Source: an uncultured Clostridia bacterium (GTDB lineage: Bacteria > Bacillota > Clostridia > Oscillospirales > Oscillospiraceae). Taken from it: DNA of 42,985 nt. Shown here piece by piece: positions 5,540 to 14,603 of the stretch. Under the pieces are notes generated by a model. The model saw only the letters and a list, made by a program, of their open reading frames with translations. It was not told the origin of the DNA and searched no databases. The translations under genes were made by a program, and so were the position numbers. The stretch is from positions 1 through 42,985 of the forward strand of contig CAMHMZ010000020.1 in NCBI GenBank assembly GCA_946186375.1, read 5' to 3'. Each line of letters opens with the position of its first letter. Position 1 is the first letter of the stretch.

Positions 5540-8314
5540 ATGAAACGCTTTTTAACGTGTCTGGTCTGTGTTCTGCTCTGCGCCTGCCTGCTGCCGGGCT
5601 TCTTTGCCGCCCGGGCCGCGGCGGAGAGGACCGAGGTTTGGGTCAGGTGGTGCGGGGAAACCGATGAAGGCAGCATCTACGGGCGGCTGTATTCCGACGG
5701 CGAGCTCGAGATCTTCTGCACGAACGGCAGCGGCCCGATGAACGATATGCGTCCGTCGGATAATCCCTGGGCCGACTCCCGCGATCAGATCCGCAAGATC
5801 ACGGTGAAAAGCGGCGTGACGTATATCGGGGATCAGGCCTTCCGGGACTGCCCGAATCTGAGCTCTGTGAGTCTCCCCGCCTCGGTCACGGGCATCGGGC
5901 ACTCCGCTTTTTACGGCTGCGGCAAGCTCAGTTCGATCAGCCTGCCCTCCTCGCTCACGATCCTCGAGGGCTATTCCTTCGCCAACTGCAGCTCGCTCGC
6001 CTCGATCACGATCCCGGCCTCGGTAACGTCGATCGAGTATAACTCCTTCCAGAACTGCACGGCGCTCAAGAGCATTACGCTGCCCTCCAGGCTGCAGAGT
6101 CTCGGCAACGAGGTTTTCCTCAACTGCACCTCGCTCAAGAGCATCAAGCTCCCGGCGAGCCTGAAGACCACCGGCTACAGCTCCGGCATGTTCAAGGGCT
6201 GCACGGGGCTTACGAGCGCGGGTCCGACCGGCGGCTCCTACGCCATCCAGTTCGCCTGGACGGACGCGATCCCAAGCTATATGTTCCGGGATTCGTCGAT
6301 CCAGACCCTGAAGCTCCCCGCCGGGCTCAAGAGCATCGGCACGCAGAGCTTCTTCAACTGCCGCTCGCTGACGAGCGTGGTCATCCCCGCGGGCGTGACC
6401 GAGATCGGCGACCAGGCCTTTTCCAACTGTGCGGTCCTGAGCAGCGCCAGGATCCCGTCGAGCGTGACGACGATGGGGAAGGGCGTGTTCAGCTACAGCC
6501 ACGGCCTGACGAGCGCGGGCCCGACCGGCGGCTCCTGCTCTCTCCAGTTCGGCTGGACGGACAAGATCCCGGCCAATGCCTTCGACGGCTGCAAGGATCT
6601 TGCCAGCGTCAAGCTGCCGGATGGGATCAAGTCCATCGGCAGCGAGGCCTTCCTGGCCTGCGAGGCGCTCAAGAGCGTCAAGCTCCCCGAGGGCGTGACC
6701 GAGATCGGCAAAAGAGCCTTCAAAAACTGCGACGCCCTGGCGGACGTGACGATCCCGGCGAGTGTGACGGCCATCGGGGAAGAGGCCTTCTACAGCTGCT
6801 CTGCGCTGAAGACGGTGCGGATCAGCGATCTGGACGCCTGGTGCTCCATCGTCTACGGCGGCAGCCCCGGCTTCGGCTACAGCACCCCCGGCCACCAGCT
6901 GCTTTTGAACGGCACCGCGGTCACCAAGCTCGTTTTCCCGGCGGGCAAGACGGTCAACGATCACTGCTTCTCCGGCTGCACCTCGCTGACGCAGGTCTAC
7001 ATCCCGAAGGGCGTCACGCGCATCGGCGAGCGCGCCTTCTCCACGTGCAGCTCGCTCGTCTCGGTCTCGATCCCGAGCGGGCTGAAAACGATCGGCACGC
7101 GGGCCTTCGTGGCCTGCAACGCGCTCAAGGACGTCTACTACCGCGGCACGTCGGAGCAGCTGGAGAAGGATCGGATCCTGATCGAGTACGACAACACGCC
7201 CTTCGAGGAGGCGACGCTCCACTGCGTCGTCAGTCAGCTCCCCGCGCCCGAGCTCACGGGCAAGCTCACCGGCAAGGGCAAGCCGAAGCTGAGCTGGGAC
7301 GCCGTCGAGGGCGCGGCGAAATACCAGGTCTGGCGCAGCGTCCCCGGCACGGACGGCAGCTTTGAGCTGGCCAAGACCCTGACGGGCACGAGCTGGACCG
7401 ACAGCGCGGCCGAGGCGGGCAAGACCTACAGCTACAAGGTCAACGCCCTGGACGAATTCGACGAGCAGGGCGCGAGCAGCGCGGTGGTCAAGCTCAAGGC
7501 CACGGCCGGCAAGCCCGCGGCCCCGTCGGTGAAGGGCTCGCTGAGCGCGAAGGGCAAGCCGATTCTGAGCTGGAAGGCCGTGACCGGCGCGGCAAAATAT
7601 CAGATCTGGCGCAGCACGACGGGCAAGAGCGGCTCCTTCAAGCTCGTGAAGACCACGACGGCGCTCAAGTATACGCACACGAAGGCCACGGCGGGCAAGA
7701 CCTATTCCTACAAGGTCAAGGCCGTGACGGAGGACGGTGTGAAGAGCGCGTTCAGCGATGCGCTTTCGCTCAAGTGCAAGCCCGCCGCTCCGACGGTGAA
7801 GGGCTCGCAGAACGAAAAGGGCAAGCCGGTGCTGAGCTGGAAGGCCGTTGACGGCGCGGAGAAATATCAGATCTGGCGCAGCACGACCGGCAAGAGCGGC
7901 ACCTACAAGCTCGTGAAGACCACGACGGCGCTCAAGTATACGCACACGAAGGCCACGGTGGGCAAGACCTATTACTACAAGGTCAAGGCCGTGACGGCGA
8001 ATGGAACGAAGAGCGCGTTCAGCTCTGTCGTGACGCTCACCTGCAAGCCCGCCGCGCCGACGGTGACGGGCTCGCTGAACGCGAAGGGCAAGCCGGTGCT
8101 GAGCTGGAAGGCCGTGACCGGCGCGGAGAAGTACCAGATCTGGCGCAGCACGGCGAAGGACGGCACCTATAAGCTTGTCAAAACCACGACGGCGCTCAAG
8201 TACACGAACACGAAGGCCGCGGCGGGCAAGACCTATTATTACAAGGTCAAGGCCGTGACCGCCGACGGGCTCAAGAGCGCCTACAGCTCCGTCGTCAAGC
8301 TGACAGCGAAATGA
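5540..8314 (+). CDS. Secreted BspA-like leucine-rich repeat protein with four fibronectin-III-like modules
   Basis: The 924-residue protein has a signal peptide (MKRFLTCLVCVLLCACLLPG, cleavage near AAA at 27-29). Residues about 85-560 are LRR_5/BspA-type repeats of roughly 23 residues (pattern IGDQAFxxCxxLxSVxLPxSVTxIG). Four C-terminal modules of 88-90 residues start near 569, 659, 749 and 837, each opening with GKxKPxLSWxAVxGAxKYQ and ending with a YKVKAVT strand, typical of fibronectin type III. No LPXTG motif, SLH domain or membrane anchor is present, so retention at the surface would need another mechanism. Such proteins are usually adhesins or host/matrix binders in gut bacteria. It is transcribed alone, between its own promoter and terminator. 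Confidence 0.88.
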   Translation: MKRFLTCLVCVLLCACLLPGFFAARAAAERTEVWVRWCGETDEGSIYGRLYSDGELEIFCTNGSGPMNDMRPSDNPWADSRDQIRKITVKSGVTYIGDQAFRDCPNLSSVSLPASVTGIGHSAFYGCGKLSSISLPSSLTILEGYSFANCSSLASITIPASVTSIEYNSFQNCTALKSITLPSRLQSLGNEVFLNCTSLKSIKLPASLKTTGYSSGMFKGCTGLTSAGPTGGSYAIQFAWTDAIPSYMFRDSSIQTLKLPAGLKSIGTQSFFNCRSLTSVVIPAGVTEIGDQAFSNCAVLSSARIPSSVTTMGKGVFSYSHGLTSAGPTGGSCSLQFGWTDKIPANAFDGCKDLASVKLPDGIKSIGSEAFLACEALKSVKLPEGVTEIGKRAFKNCDALADVTIPASVTAIGEEAFYSCSALKTVRISDLDAWCSIVYGGSPGFGYSTPGHQLLLNGTAVTKLVFPAGKTVNDHCFSGCTSLTQVYIPKGVTRIGERAFSTCSSLVSVSIPSGLKTIGTRAFVACNALKDVYYRGTSEQLEKDRILIEYDNTPFEEATLHCVVSQLPAPELTGKLTGKGKPKLSWDAVEGAAKYQVWRSVPGTDGSFELAKTLTGTSWTDSAAEAGKTYSYKVNALDEFDEQGASSAVVKLKATAGKPAAPSVKGSLSAKGKPILSWKAVTGAAKYQIWRSTTGKSGSFKLVKTTTALKYTHTKATAGKTYSYKVKAVTEDGVKSAFSDALSLKCKPAAPTVKGSQNEKGKPVLSWKAVDGAEKYQIWRSTTGKSGTYKLVKTTTALKYTHTKATVGKTYYYKVKAVTANGTKSAFSSVVTLTCKPAAPTVTGSLNAKGKPVLSWKAVTGAEKYQIWRSTAKDGTYKLVKTTTALKYTNTKAAAGKTYYYKVKAVTADGLKSAYSSVVKLTAK
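7514..8311 (+). repeat. Near-identical DNA repeats encoding fibronectin-III-like modules 2-4
   Basis: Three units of about 265-270 bp (from about 7514, 7783 and 8049) share long stretches such as the block encoding KLVKTTTALKYTHTKA. The first module (from about 7244) is more diverged, so modules 2-4 probably arose by later tandem duplication. Confidence 0.85.
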
Positions 8315-8321
8315 CGATATA

Positions 8322-8365
8322 CACAGGGAAAAAGTCCCGGGCTCGCCCGGGACTTTTTCCCTGTG
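8322..8365 (+). terminator. Terminator of the LRR gene
   Basis: A near-perfect hairpin: CACAGGGAAAAAGTCCCGGG and its complement around a TCG-containing tip. The T-tract lies inside the 3' arm of the stem. Confidence 0.75.
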
Positions 8366-8737
8366 AGTTTTCAGTTTTCAGAAAGAGAAACGGATGTTTA
8401 TCGCTGAGTTTGAAATGATGTCGTAGGGGCTGCCGCCCTCGGCAGCCCGGCAAAACAATCCGAAAACATACGGAAATCCCCGGCGAATTCGTAGAATGTT
8501 ACATTTTTGCCTTGGATTTGTTCAACTCTTTCGCCTGTACTGCACGGGCCGCCGAGGCGTCGGCCCCTACGACATGGACGTCATTTTTCGCGTTTTATTC
8601 CCCGTTCCCTTTCATTCCTCTCTCCTAACTCCTAATTCCTCATTGCTTTCAAACTCCAATTTATCGGTCTCCTAAAAACTTAAAACTTAAAACTAAAAAC
8701 TCTTTCGTCGTCCCTGAAAACTGACTTCTGAAAACTA
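8366..8737. repeat. Intergenic palindromic repeat, copy B (inverted orientation)
   Basis: It begins AGTTTTCAGTTTTCAG and continues GTTTATCGCTGAGTTTGAAA then TGATGTCGTAGGGGC, matching the right arm of copy A read backwards. The core holds ATCCCCGGCGAATTCGTAG, seen as half of a hairpin in copy G, and closes with GGCCCCTACGAC read forward as CGTCGGCCCCTACGAC. The far arm has lost the GGAATTC units and shows CCTAACTCCTAATTCC instead. It fills the space between two convergent genes; nothing else was seen in it. Confidence 0.82.
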
Positions 8738-8742
8738 AAGCA

Positions 8743-9336
8743 TCACCAGTACTTCTCCGGGTGGGCGCTGGAGCAGAAGTACATGACGCCCCATTCCTCA
8801 TCGCAGTAGCGCGCGTAGTCGCGGCTGCCAAGGGAGCAGCGGCTCTGACACACGACCCAGGGCGAGAGCCGCCGCTCGCCGCGCAGCAGGGCCAGCGCGG
8901 CGTTGACGCTCTCGCTGTCCGGGTCGAAGAGCGTGCGGAAGTCCTCGCTGTCCACGCCCGCGTAGACGCCCTCCTGAAACACGACCTCCTCGAGCGTATC
9001 GGGGTACTCCGGGGAGGCGACGCGGTTGAGCGCGACCTCGCCGATGCACATGCGCCAGTCAAGGCCGATCCGGTCGCTGTTGGCCACCCAGGCGATGAGC
9101 TTTGCGAGCAGCAGCAGCTCGTCAAAGTCGATGCGCGCGTCGAGCGAGTCGCGCGCGTCCAGCGCCTCGTTGCGGCAGATCGCCGCGGCGCGCCCGGCGT
9201 CATAGTCGCCGCATTCGGCCGCCTGCAGCATGATCGCCAGCCACTCCTGCGGCGAGCGCAGCTCCTCCTCGGCCGAGGCGCGGACAGGGGAGAGCAAAAG
9301 CAGCACGGCCAGGAGACAGGGAAGCAGTTTTTTCAT
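8743..9336 (-). CDS. Secreted SleB-like cell wall hydrolase, catalytic residue apparently lost
   Basis: The 197-residue protein has a signal peptide (MKKLLPCLLAVLLLLSPVRASA). Residues about 73-125 (LLLLAKLIAWVANSDRIG, then IGEVALNRVASPEYPDTLEEVV) align with the SleB/CwlJ lytic transglycosylase core, LLARxVYxEARGE...VAxVxLNRVxxPxFPxTxxxVI. The catalytic glutamate of the EARGE motif is replaced: the equivalent stretch reads WVANSD. The NRV and FP..T landmarks remain. It could be a non-catalytic peptidoglycan-binding relative. The stop is 6 bases from the edge of repeat copy B. The alignment is by eye. Confidence 0.65.
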   Translation of the reverse strand: MKKLLPCLLAVLLLLSPVRASAEEELRSPQEWLAIMLQAAECGDYDAGRAAAICRNEALDARDSLDARIDFDELLLLAKLIAWVANSDRIGLDWRMCIGEVALNRVASPEYPDTLEEVVFQEGVYAGVDSEDFRTLFDPDSESVNAALALLRGERRLSPWVVCQSRCSLGSRDYARYCDEEWGVMYFCSSAHPEKYW

Positions 9337-9454
9337 GGGGTTTCCGCCTTTCGCTTATGTTTGCCCCAGTATAAGCCCCCGGAAATGGGGAATGCTGTCG
9401 CAACGCGCCGGGAAATCCGGAAAATCAAGAGAGCGGGAAAAGCGCGGAAAGCGA

Positions 9455-9483
9455 TTGCGTCTGACGGCGTTTCGTGCTATAAT
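9455..9483 (+). promoter_or_regulatory. Promoter of mfd, predicting a leaderless mRNA
   Basis: TTGCGT (9455-9460), 17-bp spacer, TATAAT (9478-9483). Only nine bases separate the -10 box from the ATG at 9493, so transcription should start 0-4 bases before the start codon. No Shine-Dalgarno sequence is present. Confidence 0.72.
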
Positions 9484-9492
9484 CTCCGGCGT

Positions 9493-12400
9493 ATGAAGAT
9501 CCTTGCCAGAGAATTTTTTGCCAATAAGGAAGCTGCCGCCCTCCCGGGTCTGCTGGAGAGCGGAGGGCTTCCTGCGCTCGTTTCCGGGCTTTCGGCGGTA
9601 CACCGGGCTCATCTTGGCGCCGCGCTCCGCGTTTCCACGGAACGCCCGCTTTTCGTCATCAGCCCCGACGACACCGCCGCGGAGAGCCTTGCGGCCGATC
9701 TGCGCGCCCTTCTGGGCGAGGAGGTCGTCACCCTCGGGCTGCGCGACTTCCTGTTTTATCCGGCCGAGGCCGTGTCCCGCCAGGCCGAGCAGCGCCGTCT
9801 CGCCGCACTCTACGCCCTGCAGAGCGGGCGCGCGCAGCTCGCGGTGGCCTCGGTGTCAGGCCTGCTGCAGCGCACGATGCCGCCCGAGACGCTTGATAGC
9901 GCGGCCTTCACGCTCACCGACGGGACGGAGTGCTCCATCCTCGACGCGGAGGACGCGCTGCTGCGCTGCGGCTACGTGCGCGCCGACCAGGTGGAGGGCC
10001 CGGGGCAGTTTGCCCGCCGCGGCGGCATCCTCGACTTTTTCTCTCCGGCAGACCCCGAGCCGGTGCGCGTGGAGTTCTGGGGCGACGAGATCGACTCCAT
10101 GGGCCATTTCGACGTATCGACCCAGCGGCGCACGGAGCCGCTGGAGCGCTGTGTCATCCTGCCTGCGGCCGAGGCGCTGCCCGCGCTGACGGCCGGGGGC
10201 GCGGCCGCGCTGGGGCGGGAGATCGCCGCCTTTGCCGAGCGCTACGCCAAACGCCGCACGAGCGAGAACGCCGTCAAGCTCAGCCAGGCGCTGCGCTCCG
10301 ACGCCGACCGGCTCCTCAATGCGGGCTCGCTGCCGGAGGCCGACCGCTACCTGCCGATGCTCTATCCGATGGCCAGCGCCGCCGACTATATCCCGCCGGA
10401 CGCCGTGGTGCTGCTCGACCAGCCCGGCCGCTGCGCCGAGCGGGCGCGGGACTACGCCAAACAGCTCGGCGAGGACGTGCGCGAGCTCAACCGCAGGGGC
10501 CTTGCCGCCATGTCGCCGGACGGCTTTCTGCTGGGGTTTGACGAGCTGGTGCGTAAGCTCGGCGACTACCCGCTCTATATGGCCGACGCCTTCACTGTGG
10601 GCCGCGGGCCGATCGCCCCGCGCACGCTCACGAGCGTCCCGGCCAAGCAGCTGCCGAGCTACGCGGGCAGCGCGCAGACGGCCGCGGAGGACGTGCGGCT
10701 CTATCTCAGGCAGGACTACCGCGTGCTGGTGCTGGCCGGGGACGAGCGCCGCGCGGGCGTGCTGAAGGAGTTTTTTGAAAATAACGGCATCCCCGCCGCG
10801 CTGCAGACCGAGCTCAGCGCCCTGCCCGAGCCGGGCCGCTGCCTCATCAGCGTCGGCGCCGTGTCCGCGGGCATGGAGTACCCCGGCATGCGCCTGGCCG
10901 TGCTGACCGACGCGCAGCTGCTGCGCCGCTCGGAGAAGAAGCGGACGCGCCGCGCGCTCCCAGCGGGGCGGCAGCGGATCGAAAGCTATGCTGACCTCTC
11001 CGTCGGCGACTACGTCGTGCATGAAAACCACGGCATCGGCCGCTTTGCCGGCATCGTCAAGATGCAGGTGGACGGTCTGGAGAAGGACTATGTCAAGATC
11101 TGCTACGCGGGCACGGACAGCCTCTATGTGCCGGCCACGCAGCTCGATCTTGTGACCAAATACACCGGCGGCGGCGAGGACAAGGCCGTGCGCCTGTCGA
11201 AAATGGGCGGCGCCGAATGGGCGCGCACCCGCTCACGGGCCAAGAGCGCGGCCAAAGACATGGCCAAAAAGCTCATCGCCCTCTACGCTGAGCGCCAGCG
11301 CCTGCCCGGCCACGCCTTCGCACCGGACAGCGAGTGGCAGCGCGAGTTCGAGGACAACTTCGGCTACACGGAGACGGACGACCAGCTCCGCTGCGCGGCG
11401 GAGATCAAGCGCGACATGGAGTCGAGCGTGCCGATGGACCGGCTCCTCTGCGGTGACGTCGGCTTCGGCAAGACCGAGGTCGCGCTGCGCGCGGTGATGA
11501 AATGCGTGCTCGACGGCAAGCAGGCCGCGATCCTCGTGCCGACGACGGTCCTGGCCCAGCAGCACTATCAGACGGCGCTGCAGCGCTTTTTCGGCTTCCC
11601 CGTGACGGTGGAGGTGCTCAGCCGCTTCAAGACCGGCGGACAGTCCGCGCAGGTGATCGGAGACCTCGCCAGCGGCAAGTGCGACCTCGTGATCGGCACG
11701 CACCGGCTTTTGAGCAAGGACGTGAAGTTCAAAAACCTCGGGCTTCTGGTCGTGGACGAGGAGCAGCGCTTCGGCGTGACGCACAAGGAGCATATCAAGG
11801 AGCTCTCGCGCGGCGTCGACGTGCTCACGCTCTCGGCCACGCCCATCCCGCGCACGATGAACATGGCCATGTCCGGCATCCGCGACATGTCCACCATCGA
11901 GGAGCCGCCGGAGGACCGCCTGCCGGTGCAGACCTTCGTCATGGAGCATGACTGGGGCGTTCTGGCCGACGCCATCCGGCGCGAGCTGCAGCGCGGCGGG
12001 CAGGTCTACTATCTGCACAACCGCGTCGAGGACATCGAGCGCACCGCACGAAAGCTCTCCGATTTGCTCGAGGGCGTCAGCATCGGCGTGGCGCACGGCC
12101 AGATGGACAAGCGCATGCTCGCCTCCGTCATGGAAAACGTCGCCAACGGCTCGGTGCAGGTGCTCGTGTGCACCACGATCATCGAGACCGGCATCGACAT
12201 TCCCAACGTCAACACCCTCATCATCGAGGACGCCGACAGGCTGGGACTGGCGCAGCTGCACCAGATCCGCGGCCGCGTCGGCCGCTCCACGCGCCGGGCC
12301 TCGGCCTATCTGACCTTCCGGCGCGACAAGGTGCTCACAGAGATCGCCGAGAAGCGGCTCAACGCCATCCGGGACTTCGCCGCCTTCGGCTCGGGCTTCA

Positions 12401-13002
12401 AGATCGCCATGCGCGACCTCGAGATCCGCGGCGCGGGCAATCTCCTCGGCGCGGAGCAGTCCGGCCACATGGTGGACGTGGGCTACGACATGTACATGAA
12501 GCTCCTCAGCGAGGCGGTGCTCGAGGCGCGCGGCGTCGAGGTGCCGCAGCGGGCGGAATGCTCGGCGGATCTGGCGGTCGCGGCCAACATCCCCGACCGC
12601 TATGTCCCCTCCGCCGAGCAGCGCATGGATATCTACCGCCGCATCGCCCTCATCCGCAGCGAGGAGGAGGCCGACGACCTGACGGACGAATTGATCGACC
12701 GCTTCGGCGACCCGCCCCCGGGCGTCAACGCGCTCATCCACGTGGCGCTGCTGCGCGGCGAGGCGGGGAAGGCGGGCATCACCGATATCTCCCAGAAGTC
12801 CGGCGCGCTGCGCTTTATCGTGAAGGATTTCGACATGGAAAAGGTCTCGCGCCTGTACGCCACCCAGGAATACAAGGGGCGGCTGCGCGTCGAGGCCGGG
12901 AGCAAGCCCTGCCTGAGCCTGAAGATCCGCGCCAAGGGCCGCGTGATCGAGGAGGCGCGGCGCTTCGTGCGCGACTGGGCCGAGGATGGAAAGAATGTGT
13001 AA
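9493..13002 (+). CDS. mfd: Transcription-repair coupling factor Mfd
   Basis: This ATP-dependent translocase removes stalled RNA polymerase at DNA lesions and recruits UvrA. The 1169-residue length is typical. The N-terminal UvrB-like region (about 1-350) contains PGQFARRGGILDFFSP; the RNA polymerase-interacting CarD-like domain starts near 502 (SVGDYVVHENHGIGRF); Walker A is CGDVGFGKTEVA near 651; DEEQRFG lies near 752; helicase motif VI is QIRGRVGR; a C-terminal TRCF domain follows. The open frame runs back to 8761, antisense through the SleB-like gene, but the promoter and protein family place the start at the ATG at 9493. The parvulin gene follows at once, an order common in clostridia. 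Confidence 0.96.
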   Translation: MKILAREFFANKEAAALPGLLESGGLPALVSGLSAVHRAHLGAALRVSTERPLFVISPDDTAAESLAADLRALLGEEVVTLGLRDFLFYPAEAVSRQAEQRRLAALYALQSGRAQLAVASVSGLLQRTMPPETLDSAAFTLTDGTECSILDAEDALLRCGYVRADQVEGPGQFARRGGILDFFSPADPEPVRVEFWGDEIDSMGHFDVSTQRRTEPLERCVILPAAEALPALTAGGAAALGREIAAFAERYAKRRTSENAVKLSQALRSDADRLLNAGSLPEADRYLPMLYPMASAADYIPPDAVVLLDQPGRCAERARDYAKQLGEDVRELNRRGLAAMSPDGFLLGFDELVRKLGDYPLYMADAFTVGRGPIAPRTLTSVPAKQLPSYAGSAQTAAEDVRLYLRQDYRVLVLAGDERRAGVLKEFFENNGIPAALQTELSALPEPGRCLISVGAVSAGMEYPGMRLAVLTDAQLLRRSEKKRTRRALPAGRQRIESYADLSVGDYVVHENHGIGRFAGIVKMQVDGLEKDYVKICYAGTDSLYVPATQLDLVTKYTGGGEDKAVRLSKMGGAEWARTRSRAKSAAKDMAKKLIALYAERQRLPGHAFAPDSEWQREFEDNFGYTETDDQLRCAAEIKRDMESSVPMDRLLCGDVGFGKTEVALRAVMKCVLDGKQAAILVPTTVLAQQHYQTALQRFFGFPVTVEVLSRFKTGGQSAQVIGDLASGKCDLVIGTHRLLSKDVKFKNLGLLVVDEEQRFGVTHKEHIKELSRGVDVLTLSATPIPRTMNMAMSGIRDMSTIEEPPEDRLPVQTFVMEHDWGVLADAIRRELQRGGQVYYLHNRVEDIERTARKLSDLLEGVSIGVAHGQMDKRMLASVMENVANGSVQVLVCTTIIETGIDIPNVNTLIIEDADRLGLAQLHQIRGRVGRSTRRASAYLTFRRDKVLTEIAEKRLNAIRDFAAFGSGFKIAMRDLEIRGAGNLLGAEQSGHMVDVGYDMYMKLLSEAVLEARGVEVPQRAECSADLAVAANIPDRYVPSAEQRMDIYRRIALIRSEEEADDLTDELIDRFGDPPPGVNALIHVALLRGEAGKAGITDISQKSGALRFIVKDFDMEKVSRLYATQEYKGRLRVEAGSKPCLSLKIRAKGRVIEEARRFVRDWAEDGKNV

Positions 13003-13019
13003 ACATGCCCGGCGGGGGC

Positions 13020-13047
13020 TTGCAAAAGTCCGCGGGCGTGGTATGAT
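13020..13047 (+). promoter_or_regulatory. Promoter of the parvulin gene
   Basis: TTGCAA (13020-13025), 16-bp spacer, TATGAT (13042-13047), followed by AAAGGAG 12 bases before the start codon. Confidence 0.6.
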
Positions 13048-13079
13048 GGAACATAACCAATCAAAGGAGAAACAGAAGC

Positions 13080-14321
13080 ATGAAAAAACTGTTCGCTCTA
13101 CTCCTGGCCGTCCTGCTGGTCTTCACCGGCGCGGTCAGCTATTTCCTGCAGAGAGACAAGTCCGTCCCGGCGGACGAGCCCGAGACGCCCGCCCCTGTCG
13201 AACAGGCGGCGGAGGCGGAGACTGAGGCCGGGGCTGAGGACATCAGCATCACGTATCAGCGCCTTGACCTGGACGCGCTCTACGCCCTGCATGAGCCGGA
13301 CGAGATCGTCGCCACGGTCCGCGGGCGCGACGTCACCTGGGACGAGTATTTCTACTGGCTCGCGGCCGGGTCCGCCTCGGTGGAAAACTACATGGTGCAG
13401 ATGGCCATCTACGGCGGCGGCGTCAGCTGGGAAGACCCCTGGGGCGACGATCCGGACGAGGACTTTTTTGGCTACGTGCTCAACAGCGCGGAGGAGAACA
13501 TCAAGCCCTTCCTCGCCATTGAAGCGCTCGCAAGTGAAAACGGCGTGACGCTCAACGAGGAGGAGCAGGCCCAGGTGGCCGAGCGTATGGCCTCCTACCG
13601 TGCCGAGTCCGTGGGCGAGGACGCCAGCGACGAGGAGTTCGTCGCCTATCTGCGCGAGACCGAGCGCATGAGCCTTTCCACGCTCGAGCGGCTGATGACG
13701 GACTCCGCGCTTTACCAGGCCTGCTTCCGCGAGCTCTACGGCAAGGACGGCGAGAAGCTCAGCGACGAGGAGGTCATGGCGTATCTGGCCGAGCAGGGCT
13801 ACCTGCGCGCCAACCACATCCTGCGTCTGACGAAGGACATGGACACCGGCGAGGATCTGGACGAGGCGACGGTCGCCGAGAAGCAGGCCGAGGCCGCGGC
13901 CATCGCCGCGCAGCTGCAGGCCATCGAGGATCCCGAGGAGCTGCTCAAAAAGCTGCAGGAGCTCAAAACGGAGTGGGACGAGGACAGCGGCAAGGAGGCC
14001 TATCCCGACGGCTATGTGTTCGTCGAGGGGCAGATGGTGGACGAGTTTTACGAGGGCACGAAGGCGCTGGAGGAGTACCGCGTCTCCGACCCCGTGCAGT
14101 CGGAATACGGCTATCATGTCATTGTGCGCCTGCCGCTCGATCCGGACACGGTCCTCGGCACGAGCGCGGAGGGCACGCCTCTGACGGCGCGCGCCAGCTG
14201 CGCCAACGCCCGCTACGGCGAGCTGCTGGACGAGCGCCTGGCGGAGACGGCGTTTGTCTACGCCCCGGGCTTTGAAAAGCCGGAGCTCTCCGCCTTCCTG
14301 ATCGAGGACACCCTCGGCTGA
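13080..14321 (+). CDS. Membrane-anchored parvulin-type peptidylprolyl isomerase (PrsA/SurA-like)
   Basis: The 413-residue extracytoplasmic protein is predicted to assist folding of secreted proteins. It has an N-terminal hydrophobic segment (about 3-23) with no lipobox cysteine, so it is either anchored or cleaved by signal peptidase I. A linker rich in E, P and A leads to a SurA_N-like helical region (EIVATVRGRDVTWDEYFYWL onward, about 75-240). A rotamase domain follows: RANHILRLTKD near 241, then YPDGYVFVEGQMVDEF and SEYGYHVIVRL near 345. The rotamase domain is interrupted by a helical insertion (EKQAEAAAIAAQLQAIEDPEELL), as is usual in the family. It lies downstream of mfd with its own promoter. 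Confidence 0.85.
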   Translation: MKKLFALLLAVLLVFTGAVSYFLQRDKSVPADEPETPAPVEQAAEAETEAGAEDISITYQRLDLDALYALHEPDEIVATVRGRDVTWDEYFYWLAAGSASVENYMVQMAIYGGGVSWEDPWGDDPDEDFFGYVLNSAEENIKPFLAIEALASENGVTLNEEEQAQVAERMASYRAESVGEDASDEEFVAYLRETERMSLSTLERLMTDSALYQACFRELYGKDGEKLSDEEVMAYLAEQGYLRANHILRLTKDMDTGEDLDEATVAEKQAEAAAIAAQLQAIEDPEELLKKLQELKTEWDEDSGKEAYPDGYVFVEGQMVDEFYEGTKALEEYRVSDPVQSEYGYHVIVRLPLDPDTVLGTSAEGTPLTARASCANARYGELLDERLAETAFVYAPGFEKPELSAFLIEDTLG

Positions 14322-14339
14322 GGGGAGACAAAGGGCGGG

Positions 14340-14603
14340 TAGTTTTCAGTTTTCAGAATTCAGTTTTCAGGAGTATTCGGAAGGAAGAAAACGAAGGATT
14401 AACGCGAAAACTGGCGTCTGCGCCGTAGGGGGCGATGCCTTCATCGCCCCGCGCGGTACGATCAGAAAAAGAAACAGATCCCCGGCGAAAACGTGTCATG
14501 GTACGAATTCGCCGGGGATTATTGCACGATTTTCAAGCTTCTCCTGCCGGGCTGTCGGGGACGCCGGCCCCTGCGACAGGACTTCATACTCCTAGGTAAA
14601 CGC
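14340..14603. repeat. Intergenic palindromic repeat, copy C
   Basis: It begins TAGTTTTCAGTTTTCAG, then AAAACGAAGGATTAACGCGA and GCGCCGTAGGGGGCGATGCC, matching the left arm of copies F and G without the GGAATTC run. The core holds a hairpin of ATCCCCGGCGAA and TTCGCCGGGGAT (about 14482-14520). The right arm, GGCCCCTGCGACAGGACTTC then CTAGGTAAACG, is a diverged form of the common arm. No obvious terminator for the parvulin gene lies upstream. Confidence 0.78.

Noticed and set aside
5552-7945. 797-residue open frame antisense to the LRR gene
   Set aside because: It is a low-complexity Arg/Ala/Leu-rich mirror of a GC-rich coding gene with no start signal or family likeness.
8761-9492. Long in-frame upstream extension of mfd
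   Set aside because: It runs antisense through the SleB-like gene, has no ribosome binding site, and the Mfd family start and promoter both point to 9493.
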